The translations under genes were made by a program, and so were the position numbers. From Caballeronia hypogeia (GTDB taxonomy: Bacteria; Pseudomonadota; Gammaproteobacteria; Burkholderiales; Burkholderiaceae): a stretch of DNA of 64,000 nucleotides. The stretch is from NCBI RefSeq assembly GCF_001544875.2, contig NZ_FCOA02000025.1:57952-121951 (forward strand), given 5' to 3'. Shown here piece after piece: positions 42,063 to 52,547 of this stretch; the first letter of the stretch is position 1; each line of letters opens with the position of its first letter. Under the pieces are notes generated by a model, which saw nothing but the letters and a program-made list of their open reading frames with translations, was not told the DNA's origin and did not search any database.

Positions 42063-42560
42063 CGAAAGCACTCCTTCAAGCCTTTGCTGCAAGTTGAGAA
42101 ACATTTTGCCACGAAGCCGTACGATCAATGGCTCGGCAGGAAACTTGCGAAACTTCGCGGCGCCTCGGAGCATCGGACGGATTTCGCCGGATGAACGTCC
42201 GCTGACGGCGTGCAATACCGTGTACTGTCACGGGTTGTCACGGCGGGTTGTCACCGTATCGGGACACGGTTGTACCGGTTGCGAGACAGGTTCCGCAGGG
42301 TCGCGCGAAAGCTTTGCGCGAACGCGCCGCAGCGGGTTTTGCACGGAACATGCCCGCGCCCCGGGACCGCCGGCTCCAAGCGATCCGCTGGCTTTCGGCC
42401 GCGTTTCAATCGGACCGGTCTGTTAGAATGACGGCCTTCCGATCCTCGTCGTTTCTCGTCGTTCCGGTCCTGAGAGCGTGATTCCCAGCGGGTCCGGCGC
42501 GAGTGAGAAGTACTGCATGAGAAGCACCGCGGATCATTTCAGCACCTGCCCAGACTCGAC
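42063..42560 (+). other. Gene-free region upstream of tkt with TGTCAC direct repeats
   Basis: No convincing gene is present. TGTCAC occurs at 42226-42231, 42236-42241 and 42249-42254 (spacings 10 and 13 bp), the last two as part of GGGTTGTCAC. TAGAAT at 42424-42429 could be a -10 for tkt, with a leader of about 130 bases. The repeats, 170-200 bp upstream of it, could be an activator site. Confidence 0.35.
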
Positions 42561-44612
<2,052 letters not shown>

Positions 44613-44661
44613 GTACTGACGTCAGCAAGCCCCAGTTTTTTTAGCCATCAGGAGATAGACC

Positions 44662-45672
44662 ATGACGATTCGCGTTGCAATCAACGGCTACGGCCGGATC
44701 GGCCGCAACACGTTGCGCGCTTTCTACGAAAACGGCAAGAAGCACGATATCGAGATCGTCGCCATCAACGATCTCGGCGACGCCAAGACCAACGCGCACC
44801 TGACGCAATACGACACGGCGCACGGCAAGTTTCCGGGCCAAGTGTCGGTGGACGGCGATTACCTCGTCGTCAACGGCGACAAGATCCGCGTGCTGGCCAA
44901 CCGCAACCCGGCTGAACTGCCGTGGGGCGAGCTGAAGGTCGACGTGGTGCTGGAGTGCACGGGCTTCTTCACGACGAAGGAAAAGGCCAGCGCGCACATC
45001 AAGGGCGGTGCGAAGAAGGTCATCATCTCGGCGCCGGGCGGCAAGGACGTGGACGCGACCGTTGTGTACGGCGTGAACCACAACGTGCTGAAGGCTTCCG
45101 ACACGGTCATCTCGAACGCATCGTGCACGACGAACTGCCTCGCGCCGCTCGTCAAGCCGCTGAACGACAAGATCGGTCTGGTGAACGGTCTGATGACCAC
45201 GATCCACGCGTACACGAACGACCAGGTTCTGACCGACGTGTATCACGAAGACCTGCGCCGCGCGCGCTCGGCCACGCACAGCCAGATCCCGACGAAGACG
45301 GGCGCGGCTTCCGCGGTCGGTCTCGTGCTGCCGGAACTGAACGGCAAGCTGGATGGTTACGCTATCCGCGTCCCGACGATCAACGTGTCGGTCGTCGATC
45401 TGTCGTTCATCGCCGCGCGCGACACGACAGTCGAGGAAATCAACAAGATCATGAAGGATGCGTCGGAAGGCGAACTGAAGGGCGTGCTCGGCTACAACGA
45501 CGCGCCGCTGGTGTCGATCGACTACAACCACAACCCGGCTTCGTCGACGTTCGATTCGACGCTGACCAAGGTGTCGGGCCGTCTCGTGAAGGTGTCGAGC
45601 TGGTACGACAACGAGTGGGGCTTCTCGAACCGCATGCTGGATACGGCTGTGGCGCTGGCGAACGCGAAGTAA
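44662..45672 (+). CDS. gap: Glyceraldehyde-3-phosphate dehydrogenase, type I
   Basis: Converts glyceraldehyde 3-phosphate to 1,3-bisphosphoglycerate. The 336-aa protein begins TIRVAINGYGRIGRNTLRAF (NAD fold); the catalytic Cys155 lies in SNASCTTNCLAP, with HAYTNDQ and the partner histidine nearby, and WYDNEWGFSNRM near the end. CAGGAG precedes the ATG. Linkage to tkt is common in beta-proteobacteria. A strong terminator follows. Confidence 0.97.
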   Translation: MTIRVAINGYGRIGRNTLRAFYENGKKHDIEIVAINDLGDAKTNAHLTQYDTAHGKFPGQVSVDGDYLVVNGDKIRVLANRNPAELPWGELKVDVVLECTGFFTTKEKASAHIKGGAKKVIISAPGGKDVDATVVYGVNHNVLKASDTVISNASCTTNCLAPLVKPLNDKIGLVNGLMTTIHAYTNDQVLTDVYHEDLRRARSATHSQIPTKTGAASAVGLVLPELNGKLDGYAIRVPTINVSVVDLSFIAARDTTVEEINKIMKDASEGELKGVLGYNDAPLVSIDYNHNPASSTFDSTLTKVSGRLVKVSSWYDNEWGFSNRMLDTAVALANAK

Positions 45673-45695
45673 GTTTCACCAGCCTCTCGAAATGA

Positions 45696-45729
45696 ACAAA
45701 GCCGCTCCTTGGAGCGGCTTTGTTTTTTT
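45696..45729 (+). terminator. Rho-independent terminator of tkt-gap
   Basis: ACAAAGCCGCTCC (45696-45708) and GGAGCGGCTTTGT (45711-45723) form a perfect 13-bp stem continuing into a T run. It ends the unit 24 bases past gap. Confidence 0.93.
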
Positions 45730-45746
45730 CTACGCGCACAGTGGCG

Positions 45747-46136
45747 TTACGCCAGCTTCTCGCGCAGGAACGCGACGACGTAAGGCGTCGCTGCCGCCGC
45801 GACCGTCGATGCCGTGCCGGGGTCGATGCCCATGCGCGCGGCAATCGACTCGGCGATGCGTCCCGTCAGAATGCCTTCTCCGCCTTCCTCCATCGATTTC
45901 AGGAAGCCGTCGCCGCGCACGAGCCCGGCGGCGAACGCAGCAAAAAAACTCTTCCCGGGATGATTCCCCATGAGACCTGCGTTCTGCTCCTCGGCATGCG
46001 CGTGCGCGGTTTCCGCTGCGGTGCCGAGCATCTGCTGGCTGTCTTCGGTGCTGAAGCCCTGATCGGTCAGCGCTTGCGTGGCCTGCGCGCCGTGCTCCGA
46101 CGCCAGAAATTCCGATACGAGTTGTTGCATGTCCAT
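45747..46136 (-). CDS. Conserved protein of unknown function
   Basis: A 129-aa protein starting MDMQQLVSEFLASEHG; AGAGGAG about 8 bases upstream fixes the start at 46136. It looks soluble and alpha-helical, rich in Ala, Gln and Gly, with ALTDQGFSTEDSQQMLGTA resembling small helical domains of DUF937-like proteins. No catalytic motif or signal peptide is visible. It is convergent with gap and downstream of the FadR-type regulator gene, with a 111-base gap. Confidence 0.75.
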   Translation of the reverse strand: MDMQQLVSEFLASEHGAQATQALTDQGFSTEDSQQMLGTAAETAHAHAEEQNAGLMGNHPGKSFFAAFAAGLVRGDGFLKSMEEGGEGILTGRIAESIAARMGIDPGTASTVAAAATPYVVAFLREKLA

Positions 46137-46247
46137 CGACGCGGCTCCTCTTGATGTTCGCCAATTGCAGGGCGACGCAAGCGGATAGAAAACTCCATCA
46201 CGCACGGCCCTTGCTGAGACTGCGAACGCGCCGGGAAGTGCCGCGCT

Positions 46248-46940
46248 TTACTTGTGCGGAATCGGAAAATGCACACCCGCGCGCTGCGCCGCGTTGACGA
46301 TGTGCCCCTCGATCGCGCGCCCAGCCTTTTCGCCGTCGCGCGCCTTTAGCGCTTCGATGATCACGGCGTGCTCGTGATACGTCGACAACACCAGCTCACG
46401 CCGATAAAACGGCAGGCGCTGGCTCTCCTTCATGATGTCGGCGCTGCCGCGCAGAATGGATTCGATGGCCGCGTTACCCGCGAGACTCACGATGCGCATG
46501 TGGAACGCGAAGTCGAGTTGCGCGGCTTCTTCCAGCGCGGATTCCATCAATGCGCCGTGCAGTGAACCGAGGTTGTCGTCGAGCCAGTCGATGTCCGCAT
46601 CGCCGATGGAATGCGCCGCGAGCCGCGCGACGAATCCTTCCAGCGCGAAGCGCATCTGATACGTGTCAGGTAGCGACGCCTGATCCGCGAAACGCCAGGG
46701 ATGCGCGGTGCTCGCCTGAGCGCTGCTGACATACACGCCCTTGCCGGGCCGGATATGCAGCATGCCGAGCGCTTCCAGCGTCGACAGCGCCTCGCGCAGC
46801 GAAGCCCGGCTGATCGCCAGTTCCTCCGATAACTGCCGCTGCGCGGGCAACAGGCTTCCCACGGGATAGACGCTCGATTCGATGCGTTCGCGAATGGTCG
46901 CGATCGCGGCATCGGTCACGGTGTGCGGAACGTTTTTCAT
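46248..46940 (-). CDS. GntR-family transcriptional regulator, FadR subfamily
   Basis: A 230-aa regulator with an N-terminal winged helix (TVTDAAIATIRERIESSVYPVG through QLSEELAISRASLREALSTLEALGML, residues about 6-70) and an all-helical FCD effector domain (about 90-225), with metal-ligand residues likely in the FHMRIVSLAG and STYHEHAVIIEAL segments. The ATG at 46940 is not preceded by a ribosome site. It is divergent from the transporter and ureide genes and probably controls them through two GGTCnGACC sites. Confidence 0.88.
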   Translation of the reverse strand: MKNVPHTVTDAAIATIRERIESSVYPVGSLLPAQRQLSEELAISRASLREALSTLEALGMLHIRPGKGVYVSSAQASTAHPWRFADQASLPDTYQMRFALEGFVARLAAHSIGDADIDWLDDNLGSLHGALMESALEEAAQLDFAFHMRIVSLAGNAAIESILRGSADIMKESQRLPFYRRELVLSTYHEHAVIIEALKARDGEKAGRAIEGHIVNAAQRAGVHFPIPHK

Positions 46941-46960
46941 AGGAAGAAAGCTGTATTGGC

Positions 46961-46971
46961 CGGTCTGACCG
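46961..46971 (-). promoter_or_regulatory. Predicted FadR-type operator before the regulator gene
   Basis: CGGTCTGACCG is a perfect palindrome around a central T, 20 bases upstream of the regulator ATG. It shares GGTCnGACC with the site at 47121-47135, matching the TnGTnnnACnA pattern of FadR-subfamily operators, and would allow autoregulation. Confidence 0.55.
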
Positions 46972-47120
46972 CCATTGTATGCGCGTGCCGGGCAGACGTG
47001 TGCACGACCGTTTTCGCATCTTCTTTGCATCCATTTTCGTGCCTGCCCGGAGCAGGGTAAACCGGTACGAACGGTTCCTTGACGGCGGTATATCGACTTT
47101 CTAATATTCCCAATCACAGC

Positions 47121-47135
47121 ACTGGTCCGACCAGT
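47121..47135 (+). promoter_or_regulatory. Predicted FadR-type operator before the transporter gene
   Basis: ACTGGTCCGACCAGT is a perfect 15-bp palindrome containing TGGTCCGACCA, the classic core of FadR-subfamily operators. It ends 45 bases before the transporter GTG, where binding would block initiation of the transporter-allantoicase operon. Confidence 0.68.
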
Positions 47136-47180
47136 CGGAACAGTTGCTCTGGTCCTGAGACATTACACGAGGAGACGGTC

Positions 47181-48500
47181 GTGTCGAGATTCCTGAATTC
47201 GCTGTTCGGCAGGGTGATGATCGCGTTGGTCATAGGCGTCGTGGTGGGGGCGCTGTTTCCGCATTTCGGCCAGTCGTTGCGGCCATTGGGCGATGGCTTT
47301 CTGAAGCTCATCAAGATGGTGATCGCGCCGATCGTGTTCTGCGTCGTCGTGAGCGGCATGGCGAACGCGGGCGATCTGAAGAAAGTCGGGCGCGTCGGGC
47401 TGAAGGCGGTGGTCTACTTCGAAATTATGACCACGCTGGCGCTGACCATCGGCGCGATCCTCGCGTGGATCACGCGCCCGGGCGTCGGCATGAACATCGA
47501 CCTGCACACGCTCGATGCGGCATCGCTTGCGACGTACACGGAGCACGCGAAGAGCCTGAAGGACACCGCGGGCTTCCTGCTGAAGATCATCCCTGACACC
47601 GCCATCGACGCGTTCGCGAAGGGTGACATCCTGCAGGTCCTCGTGTTCGCCGTACTGTTCGGCTCGGCGCTCTCGCTGCTCGGCGACAAGGCGCAGCGCG
47701 TGACGGTTTTCATCGACGAACTGTCGGGCGTGTTCTTCCGCATCATGGCCTTCATCATCAAGCTCGCGCCGCTCGGCGTGCTCGGCGCGATCGCCTTCAC
47801 GACCGGCCAGTACGGCGTCGCGTCGCTGAAGCAGCTCGGCATGCTCGTGATCGTGTTCTACGCGAGCTGCTTCCTGTTCGTGTTCGTCGTGCTGGGCGTC
47901 GTGATGCGGCTCTCGGGCTTCTCCATCTTCAAGCTCGTGCGTTATCTGCGTGAAGAACTGTCGATCGTGCTCGGCACCGCGTCGTCGGACGCCGTGCTGC
48001 CGCAGATCATGCGCAAGCTCGAATGGATGGGCGTCAAGGATTCGACCGTCGGCCTCGTGATCCCGACCGGCTACTCGTTCAATCTCGACGGCTTCTCCAT
48101 CTATCTGACGCTCGCCGTGATCTTCATCGCGCAGGCGACCAACACGCCGCTTTCGCTGCATGACCTGATCGTCGTCGTGCTGGTTTCGCTGGTGACCTCG
48201 AAGGGCGCGCACGGCATTCCCGGCTCCGCGATCGTGATTCTCGCCGCGACGCTTTCCGCCATTCCCGCGATTCCCGTGCTCGGCCTCGTGCTGATCCTGC
48301 CGGTGGACTGGTTCGTGGGTATTGCGCGCGCCGTGACGAATCTGATCGGCAATTGCGTGGCGACGGTGGTCGTGGCCGTTTGGGAGAACGACATCGACCG
48401 GGCGCGCGCCAAGCGGGTGCTCGACCAGGACGACGAATACCGCTTCGTGCCGGCTACCTCGGAACCCGTGCACGGCGCCGAGCACGCTCATGCGATCTGA
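47181..48500 (+). CDS. DctA-family dicarboxylate:cation symporter
   Basis: A 439-aa inner-membrane transporter of the DAACS family. GTG at 47181, with GAGGAGA upstream, begins SRFLNSLFGRVMIALVIGVVVG. The family motifs include GFLKLIKMVIAPIVFCVVVSG, the serine-rich LGTASSDAVLPQIMRKLEWMG hairpin and GYSFNLDGFSIYLTLAVIFIAQ. SKGAHGIPGSAIVILAATLS also fits DctA. It is 41 bases upstream of allantoicase. A ureide-related organic acid is a possible substrate, but classic DctA takes C4-dicarboxylates. Confidence 0.9.
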   Translation: MSRFLNSLFGRVMIALVIGVVVGALFPHFGQSLRPLGDGFLKLIKMVIAPIVFCVVVSGMANAGDLKKVGRVGLKAVVYFEIMTTLALTIGAILAWITRPGVGMNIDLHTLDAASLATYTEHAKSLKDTAGFLLKIIPDTAIDAFAKGDILQVLVFAVLFGSALSLLGDKAQRVTVFIDELSGVFFRIMAFIIKLAPLGVLGAIAFTTGQYGVASLKQLGMLVIVFYASCFLFVFVVLGVVMRLSGFSIFKLVRYLREELSIVLGTASSDAVLPQIMRKLEWMGVKDSTVGLVIPTGYSFNLDGFSIYLTLAVIFIAQATNTPLSLHDLIVVVLVSLVTSKGAHGIPGSAIVILAATLSAIPAIPVLGLVLILPVDWFVGIARAVTNLIGNCVATVVVAVWENDIDRARAKRVLDQDDEYRFVPATSEPVHGAEHAHAI

Positions 48501-48541
48501 AACACGCTGTCTGAAACTTTTCGCGACTGAAGGAAATTGAA

Positions 48542-49552
48542 ATGGCCAACCCGATTCTCGACGCGGACGCTCCCGCCTTCGCCCGCCGCTACATGAATCT
48601 CGCAGACCCGCGCCTCGGCGCGCAGGCGCTCTTCGCCACCGACGAATTCTTCGCGCCGAAAGAGCGCATGCTGGAACCGCAACCGGCCGTGTTCATCCCC
48701 GGCAAGTACGACGAGCACGGCAAGTGGATGGACGGCTGGGAGACGCGCCGCAAGCGCACGACGGGCTACGACTACTGCATCGTGAAGCTGGCGCGGGCGG
48801 GCGTGATTCACGGCATCGACATCGACACGAGTCATTTCACCGGCAACTTCCCGCCGGCGGCTTCCATCGAGGCGTGCTTCAGCGAAAGCGCCGATCCTCA
48901 GCAAGACGGCGACTGGCGCGAGATCGTGCCTTCGACGACGCTGCAGGGCAATCATCATCACTATCTGGAGATCAGCGACACCCGCGCGTACACGCACTTG
49001 CGCGTGAACATCTATCCCGATGGCGGCATCGCGCGGCTGCGTGTGTATGGCCAGCCGAAGACGGATTTCGCGCGCGTCGAACGCGGCACGCTGCTCGATC
49101 TCGCCGCGATCGAAAACGGCGCGTATCTCGTCGCGGCGAACAATCAGCACTTCGGACCGGCTTCACAGATGCTGATGCCGGGGCGCGGCGTGAACATGGG
49201 CGACGGCTGGGAAACGCGACGCCGGCGCGAGCCGGGCAACGACTGGGCGATCGTCGCGCTGGCCAATCCCGGCGTGATTCGCGCGATCGAGGTCGACACC
49301 GCGCACTTCAAGGGCAACTATCCGGACCGATGCTCGCTGCAGGCGGCGCGCGTGGAAGGCGGCACCGACGAGTCGCTCGTCACGCAGGCGATGTTCTGGC
49401 CCGTGCTGCTCGACGAACAGAAGCTCTCGATGGACAACGTGCATCGCTTCGAGAGCCAGATCGCGGCGCTCGGGCCGGTGACGCACGTGCGCTTCAACAT
49501 CTATCCGGACGGCGGCGTGTCGCGGCTGCGGATCTTCGGAGAGGTGGAATGA
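48542..49552 (+). CDS. alc: Allantoicase
   Basis: Hydrolyses allantoate to ureidoglycolate and urea in purine-ring catabolism. The 336-aa protein consists of two similar jelly-roll repeats. Each repeat carries a MDGWETRR/GDGWETRRRR motif (about residues 61 and 221), a DTSHF/DTAHFKGN motif and an LRVNIYPDGGIARLR/VRFNIYPDGGVSRLR motif. AAGGAA precedes the ATG. Its stop overlaps the allA start by four bases. Confidence 0.95.
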   Translation: MANPILDADAPAFARRYMNLADPRLGAQALFATDEFFAPKERMLEPQPAVFIPGKYDEHGKWMDGWETRRKRTTGYDYCIVKLARAGVIHGIDIDTSHFTGNFPPAASIEACFSESADPQQDGDWREIVPSTTLQGNHHHYLEISDTRAYTHLRVNIYPDGGIARLRVYGQPKTDFARVERGTLLDLAAIENGAYLVAANNQHFGPASQMLMPGRGVNMGDGWETRRRREPGNDWAIVALANPGVIRAIEVDTAHFKGNYPDRCSLQAARVEGGTDESLVTQAMFWPVLLDEQKLSMDNVHRFESQIAALGPVTHVRFNIYPDGGVSRLRIFGEVE

Positions 49553-50058
49553 AGACGCTGACACTGGAACCGCTGACGCGCGATGCCTTCGCACCGTTCG
49601 GCGATGTCATCGAACTGGAAGGCGCGCGCCATTTTCCGATCAACGCGGGCACGACCGAGCGCTTCCACGATCTCGCGAACGTGGAAGTGGGGTTCGAAAC
49701 CGGCGGGCGGCCGCTCATCAACGTGTTTCGCGGGCAGCCGCGTCCGCAGCCGATCGTCATTTCGATGATGGAGCGTCATCCGCTCGGCAGTCAGGCCTTC
49801 GTGCCGCTCGCGGACGTGCGTTATCTGGTGGTGGTCGCGCCCGCGGGCGAGTTCGATCCGGCCGGCCTGCGCGCCTTCTACGCGCGCGGCTGGCAGGGCG
49901 TGAACTATGCGCGCGGTGTGTGGCACCACCCGCTGATCGTGCTCGACAAGCCGGGTGATTTCATCGTCGTGGATCGCGGCGGCGATTTGCCGAACTGCGA
50001 CGAGATCGATTTGCCCGAGCGATACACGCTGATCGAGAAAACGGCGCACGCGGCGTGA
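49549..50058 (+). CDS. allA: Ureidoglycolate lyase
   Basis: Splits ureidoglycolate to glyoxylate and urea, the step after allantoicase. The 169-aa cupin-like protein has LEPLTRDAFAPFGDVIE at the N-terminus, FRGQPRPQPIVISMMERHPLGSQAF (about 62-85) with the conserved histidine, and GVNYARGVWHHPLIVLD. Coupled translation with alc (ATGA). No urease genes are in the window, so urea would be handled elsewhere. Confidence 0.95.
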   Translation: MKTLTLEPLTRDAFAPFGDVIELEGARHFPINAGTTERFHDLANVEVGFETGGRPLINVFRGQPRPQPIVISMMERHPLGSQAFVPLADVRYLVVVAPAGEFDPAGLRAFYARGWQGVNYARGVWHHPLIVLDKPGDFIVVDRGGDLPNCDEIDLPERYTLIEKTAHAA

Positions 50059-50140
50059 ATTGCGTGAGCGTCGCGCGAATCGAAATGCAATTGCGAATCG
50101 CTCGCAGAAGCAAGTAACGAAACGTAGAGGCGAAACGAAA

Positions 50141-50178
50141 CCGCCGTCCATCAAAGCCGATGGACGGCGGTTTTTTTT
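50141..50178 (+). terminator. Strong terminator between allA and fur (probably bidirectional)
   Basis: CCGCCGTCCATC (50141-50152) and GATGGACGGCGG (50159-50170) form a perfect 12-bp stem followed by eight T residues. On the minus strand the stem is followed by TTTCGTTTCG, so it can also serve the convergent fur gene. Confidence 0.95.
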
Positions 50179-50194
50179 AACGGCGCGCCGACGC

Positions 50195-50623
50195 TCAGTG
50201 CTTGCGGTGCGGGCAGTTTTCCTTCGTGCATGTGCCGTACAGCGCAAGCGCATGCTCGTGGAGTTTGAAGCCGCGCTCCTTGGCGATCGATTGCTGGCGG
50301 CGTTCGATCTCCGCATCGAAGAACTCCTCGACGCGGCCGCAGTCGATGCACACGAGGTGATCGTGGTGCGAGCCTTCGTTTAGCTCGAAGACGGCCTTGC
50401 CCGATTCGAAATTGCTACGCGACAGCAGGCCGGCCTGCTCGAACTGCGTGAGCACGCGATATACCGTCGCTAGACCGATATCCAGCTCTTCGTTGAGCAG
50501 GCTTCGGTACACGTCTTCGGCGGTCAGATGGCGCACCGGACTATGCTGAAAAATTTCGAGAATCTTGAGGCGGGGCAGGGTCGCCTTGAGACCGATATTT
50601 TTGAGATCGGCGGGATTGGTCAT
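50195..50623 (-). CDS. fur: Ferric uptake regulator
   Basis: An iron-responsive repressor. The 142-aa protein has the DNA-binding domain (about 1-82; LKATLPRLKILEIF and the TVYRVLTQFEQAGLL recognition helix) and the dimerisation domain with the HHDH metal cluster (86-89). Cysteine pairs are Cys92/Cys95 and Cys132/Cys137. It is divergent from bamE, an arrangement conserved across proteobacteria. No clear Fur box was found in the 176-base shared spacer. Confidence 0.97.
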   Translation of the reverse strand: MTNPADLKNIGLKATLPRLKILEIFQHSPVRHLTAEDVYRSLLNEELDIGLATVYRVLTQFEQAGLLSRSNFESGKAVFELNEGSHHDHLVCIDCGRVEEFFDAEIERRQQSIAKERGFKLHEHALALYGTCTKENCPHRKH

Positions 50624-50799
50624 GGCTAGGCATCCCTAGAGTACAATTCAAGGTTCTCATAGTAATGCGTTTTTCCGATTACCGACATCCCGTATGGTTT
50701 CGGGGCGGATCGGACGAAAAGAGCGCGGCCTTTGGTGCGCATCGCGTGAAAGGTGACATGTTTCCAAAATCTTTATCGAATTGCAGGGAGAGCCGTCGC

Positions 50800-51600
50800 A
50801 TGCGGGGAATCGTGATCGCAGCAACCTTGGCCGCATTGCTTGCCGGCTGCTCGGCGTACGACAGCGCCACGCAGAAGATCGCTCAAAGCATCACGCCGTA
50901 TCGGATCACGGTCGTGCAGGGCAACTTTGTTTCGCAGGAAGCAGCGAGCCAGATGCAGGTCGGCATGTCGCGCGATCAGGTGAAGCAGCTTCTCGGCACG
51001 CCGTTGCTTACCGACATGTTCCACGCGGACCGCTGGGACTACGTGTTCTATTTCAAACGCGGATCGACTTCCGTCGTGCAGCAGCGTGACTTCGTCGTGA
51101 ACTTCGCGAGCGATCGCGTCGTGAGCTGGTCGGGCGGCGAGAATCTGCCGTCGAATCTGGAACTGCTCGCGGAAATCGACGGCGACAAGGGCGTCAAGGT
51201 CGCGAAGCCTGCCGCGCCTGCGGCGGCGTCCGCGGCAGTGGCGTCGACCGCTGCGGTGACCGCGCCGGTCGGCGAACCGTCCACGCAGCCGAATGCGGCC
51301 GCCGCCTTCGCGGGCGACGCCAACCAGGAAGCCGCTCAGGCCGCGAACCGCGCGACCGCGCAGGTCGAAATGCCGACCGGGCGTCAGCGTTCGTCCACGT
51401 ACAGCAGCGCGCCGACGAGCTCGGGCGGCGCGCCGGGCTCCACGAACAATTCCGGCGGCAATTCGCAGATTCAACTGCAGCGCCGCGCGCAGACCATCAA
51501 CATTCCGGACAGCAGCGCGGTGGGCCCGGCGGGTTCGCAGCCGGCGCCGGCCAACGCGAGCGGTCAGGCGCAGTTCCATCTGCCGCAGCAAAGTCAGTAA
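50800..51600 (+). CDS. bamE: Outer-membrane assembly lipoprotein BamE (OmlA) with long C-terminal tail
   Basis: A component of the BAM complex that inserts outer-membrane beta-barrels. ATG at 50800 with GGGAGA upstream starts the lipoprotein signal (MRGIVIAATLAALLAGC, lipidated Cys17). The SmpA/OmlA domain covers about residues 20-125: QVGMSRDQVKQLLGTPLL and DRWDYVFYFKRG are signatures. Residues 130-266 are a low-complexity Ala/Ser/Gln-rich tail, so the protein is about twice the usual length. Longer in-frame starts are rejected because they would bury the signal peptide. Confidence 0.93.
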   Translation: MRGIVIAATLAALLAGCSAYDSATQKIAQSITPYRITVVQGNFVSQEAASQMQVGMSRDQVKQLLGTPLLTDMFHADRWDYVFYFKRGSTSVVQQRDFVVNFASDRVVSWSGGENLPSNLELLAEIDGDKGVKVAKPAAPAAASAAVASTAAVTAPVGEPSTQPNAAAAFAGDANQEAAQAANRATAQVEMPTGRQRSSTYSSAPTSSGGAPGSTNNSGGNSQIQLQRRAQTINIPDSSAVGPAGSQPAPANASGQAQFHLPQQSQ

Positions 51601-51744
51601 GCAGGTCAGCCGTTCGTGACTTGAGCGGCGCCGGACGTTTCGATCCGGCGCCGCTTCAGCAGCCTGGCCGGGGTTAAGCAAACCCGCGAAGCAATCCCGC
51701 ATCATTCATCGCGCGTTCCGCGCGCGGTTCAACACGAGACTGCC

Positions 51745-52542
51745 ATGAAGATCGCCATTGCCGGCGCATCGGGCCGCATGGGCCGGATGCTGATCGAAAC
51801 CGTTCTCAACGATCCCGACGCGCAACTCGTCGGCGCGCTTGATCGGCCCGGCGTGCCGCAGCTCGGGCAGGACGCGGGCGCGTTCCTCGGCAAGACCACG
51901 GGCGTGCTGCTGACCGACGACATCGAGCGAGTGTTCGCCGACGCTGATTACCTGATCGACTTCACGCGCCCCGAAGGCACGATCGCGCATCTCGAAGCGG
52001 CGCTGCGCCATGACGTGAAGATGATCGTCGGCACGACCGGTTTCTCCGACGAGCAGAAGGCGCAGTTGAAGCGGGCCGGCGAGAAGATCGGCATTGTGTT
52101 CGCGCCGAACATGAGCGTCGGCGTGAATGTCACGCTCAAGCTGCTGGAATTCGCGGCGAAGCATTTCGCGACCGGTTACGACATCGAGATCATCGAGGCG
52201 CATCACCGTCACAAGGTGGATGCGCCCTCGGGCACCGCGCTTGGCATGGGCGAAGTCATCGCGAAGGCGCTCGGGCGCAATCTGAAGGACTGCGCCGTGT
52301 ACGCGCGCGAAGGCGTGACGGGCGAACGCGATCCGTCGACCATCGGGTTTTCGGCGATCCGTGGCGGCGATATCGTCGGCGATCACACGGTGCTGTTCGC
52401 GGGCATCGGCGAGCGTATCGAAATCACGCACAAGTCGGCGAGCCGTTTGTCGTATGCACAAGGCGCGCTGCGCGCGGTGCGTTTCCTCGAAGGGCACGAC
52501 AAGGGCTATTTCGACATGCAGGACGTACTCGGTCTGCGCTGA
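51745..52542 (+). CDS. dapB: 4-hydroxy-tetrahydrodipicolinate reductase
   Basis: Second committed step of lysine and diaminopimelate synthesis. The 265-aa protein has the dinucleotide loop IAGASGRMGRML (residues 5-16), FTRPEGT, the EAHHRHKVDAPSGTALGMGE substrate motif with catalytic His/Lys, and the FSAIRGGDIVGDHTV segment. exbB starts six bases after the stop. Confidence 0.97.
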   Translation: MKIAIAGASGRMGRMLIETVLNDPDAQLVGALDRPGVPQLGQDAGAFLGKTTGVLLTDDIERVFADADYLIDFTRPEGTIAHLEAALRHDVKMIVGTTGFSDEQKAQLKRAGEKIGIVFAPNMSVGVNVTLKLLEFAAKHFATGYDIEIIEAHHRHKVDAPSGTALGMGEVIAKALGRNLKDCAVYAREGVTGERDPSTIGFSAIRGGDIVGDHTVLFAGIGERIEITHKSASRLSYAQGALRAVRFLEGHDKGYFDMQDVLGLR

Positions 52543-52547
52543 TTTTC

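Noticed and set aside
48542..49552. Possible recent internal duplication in allantoicase
   Set aside because: The two repeats are the normal ancient two-domain structure of the family, not a recent event.
50624..50799. Search for a Fur box between fur and bamE
   Set aside because: No sequence close to the 19-bp Fur consensus was found; the best AT-rich stretches match poorly.
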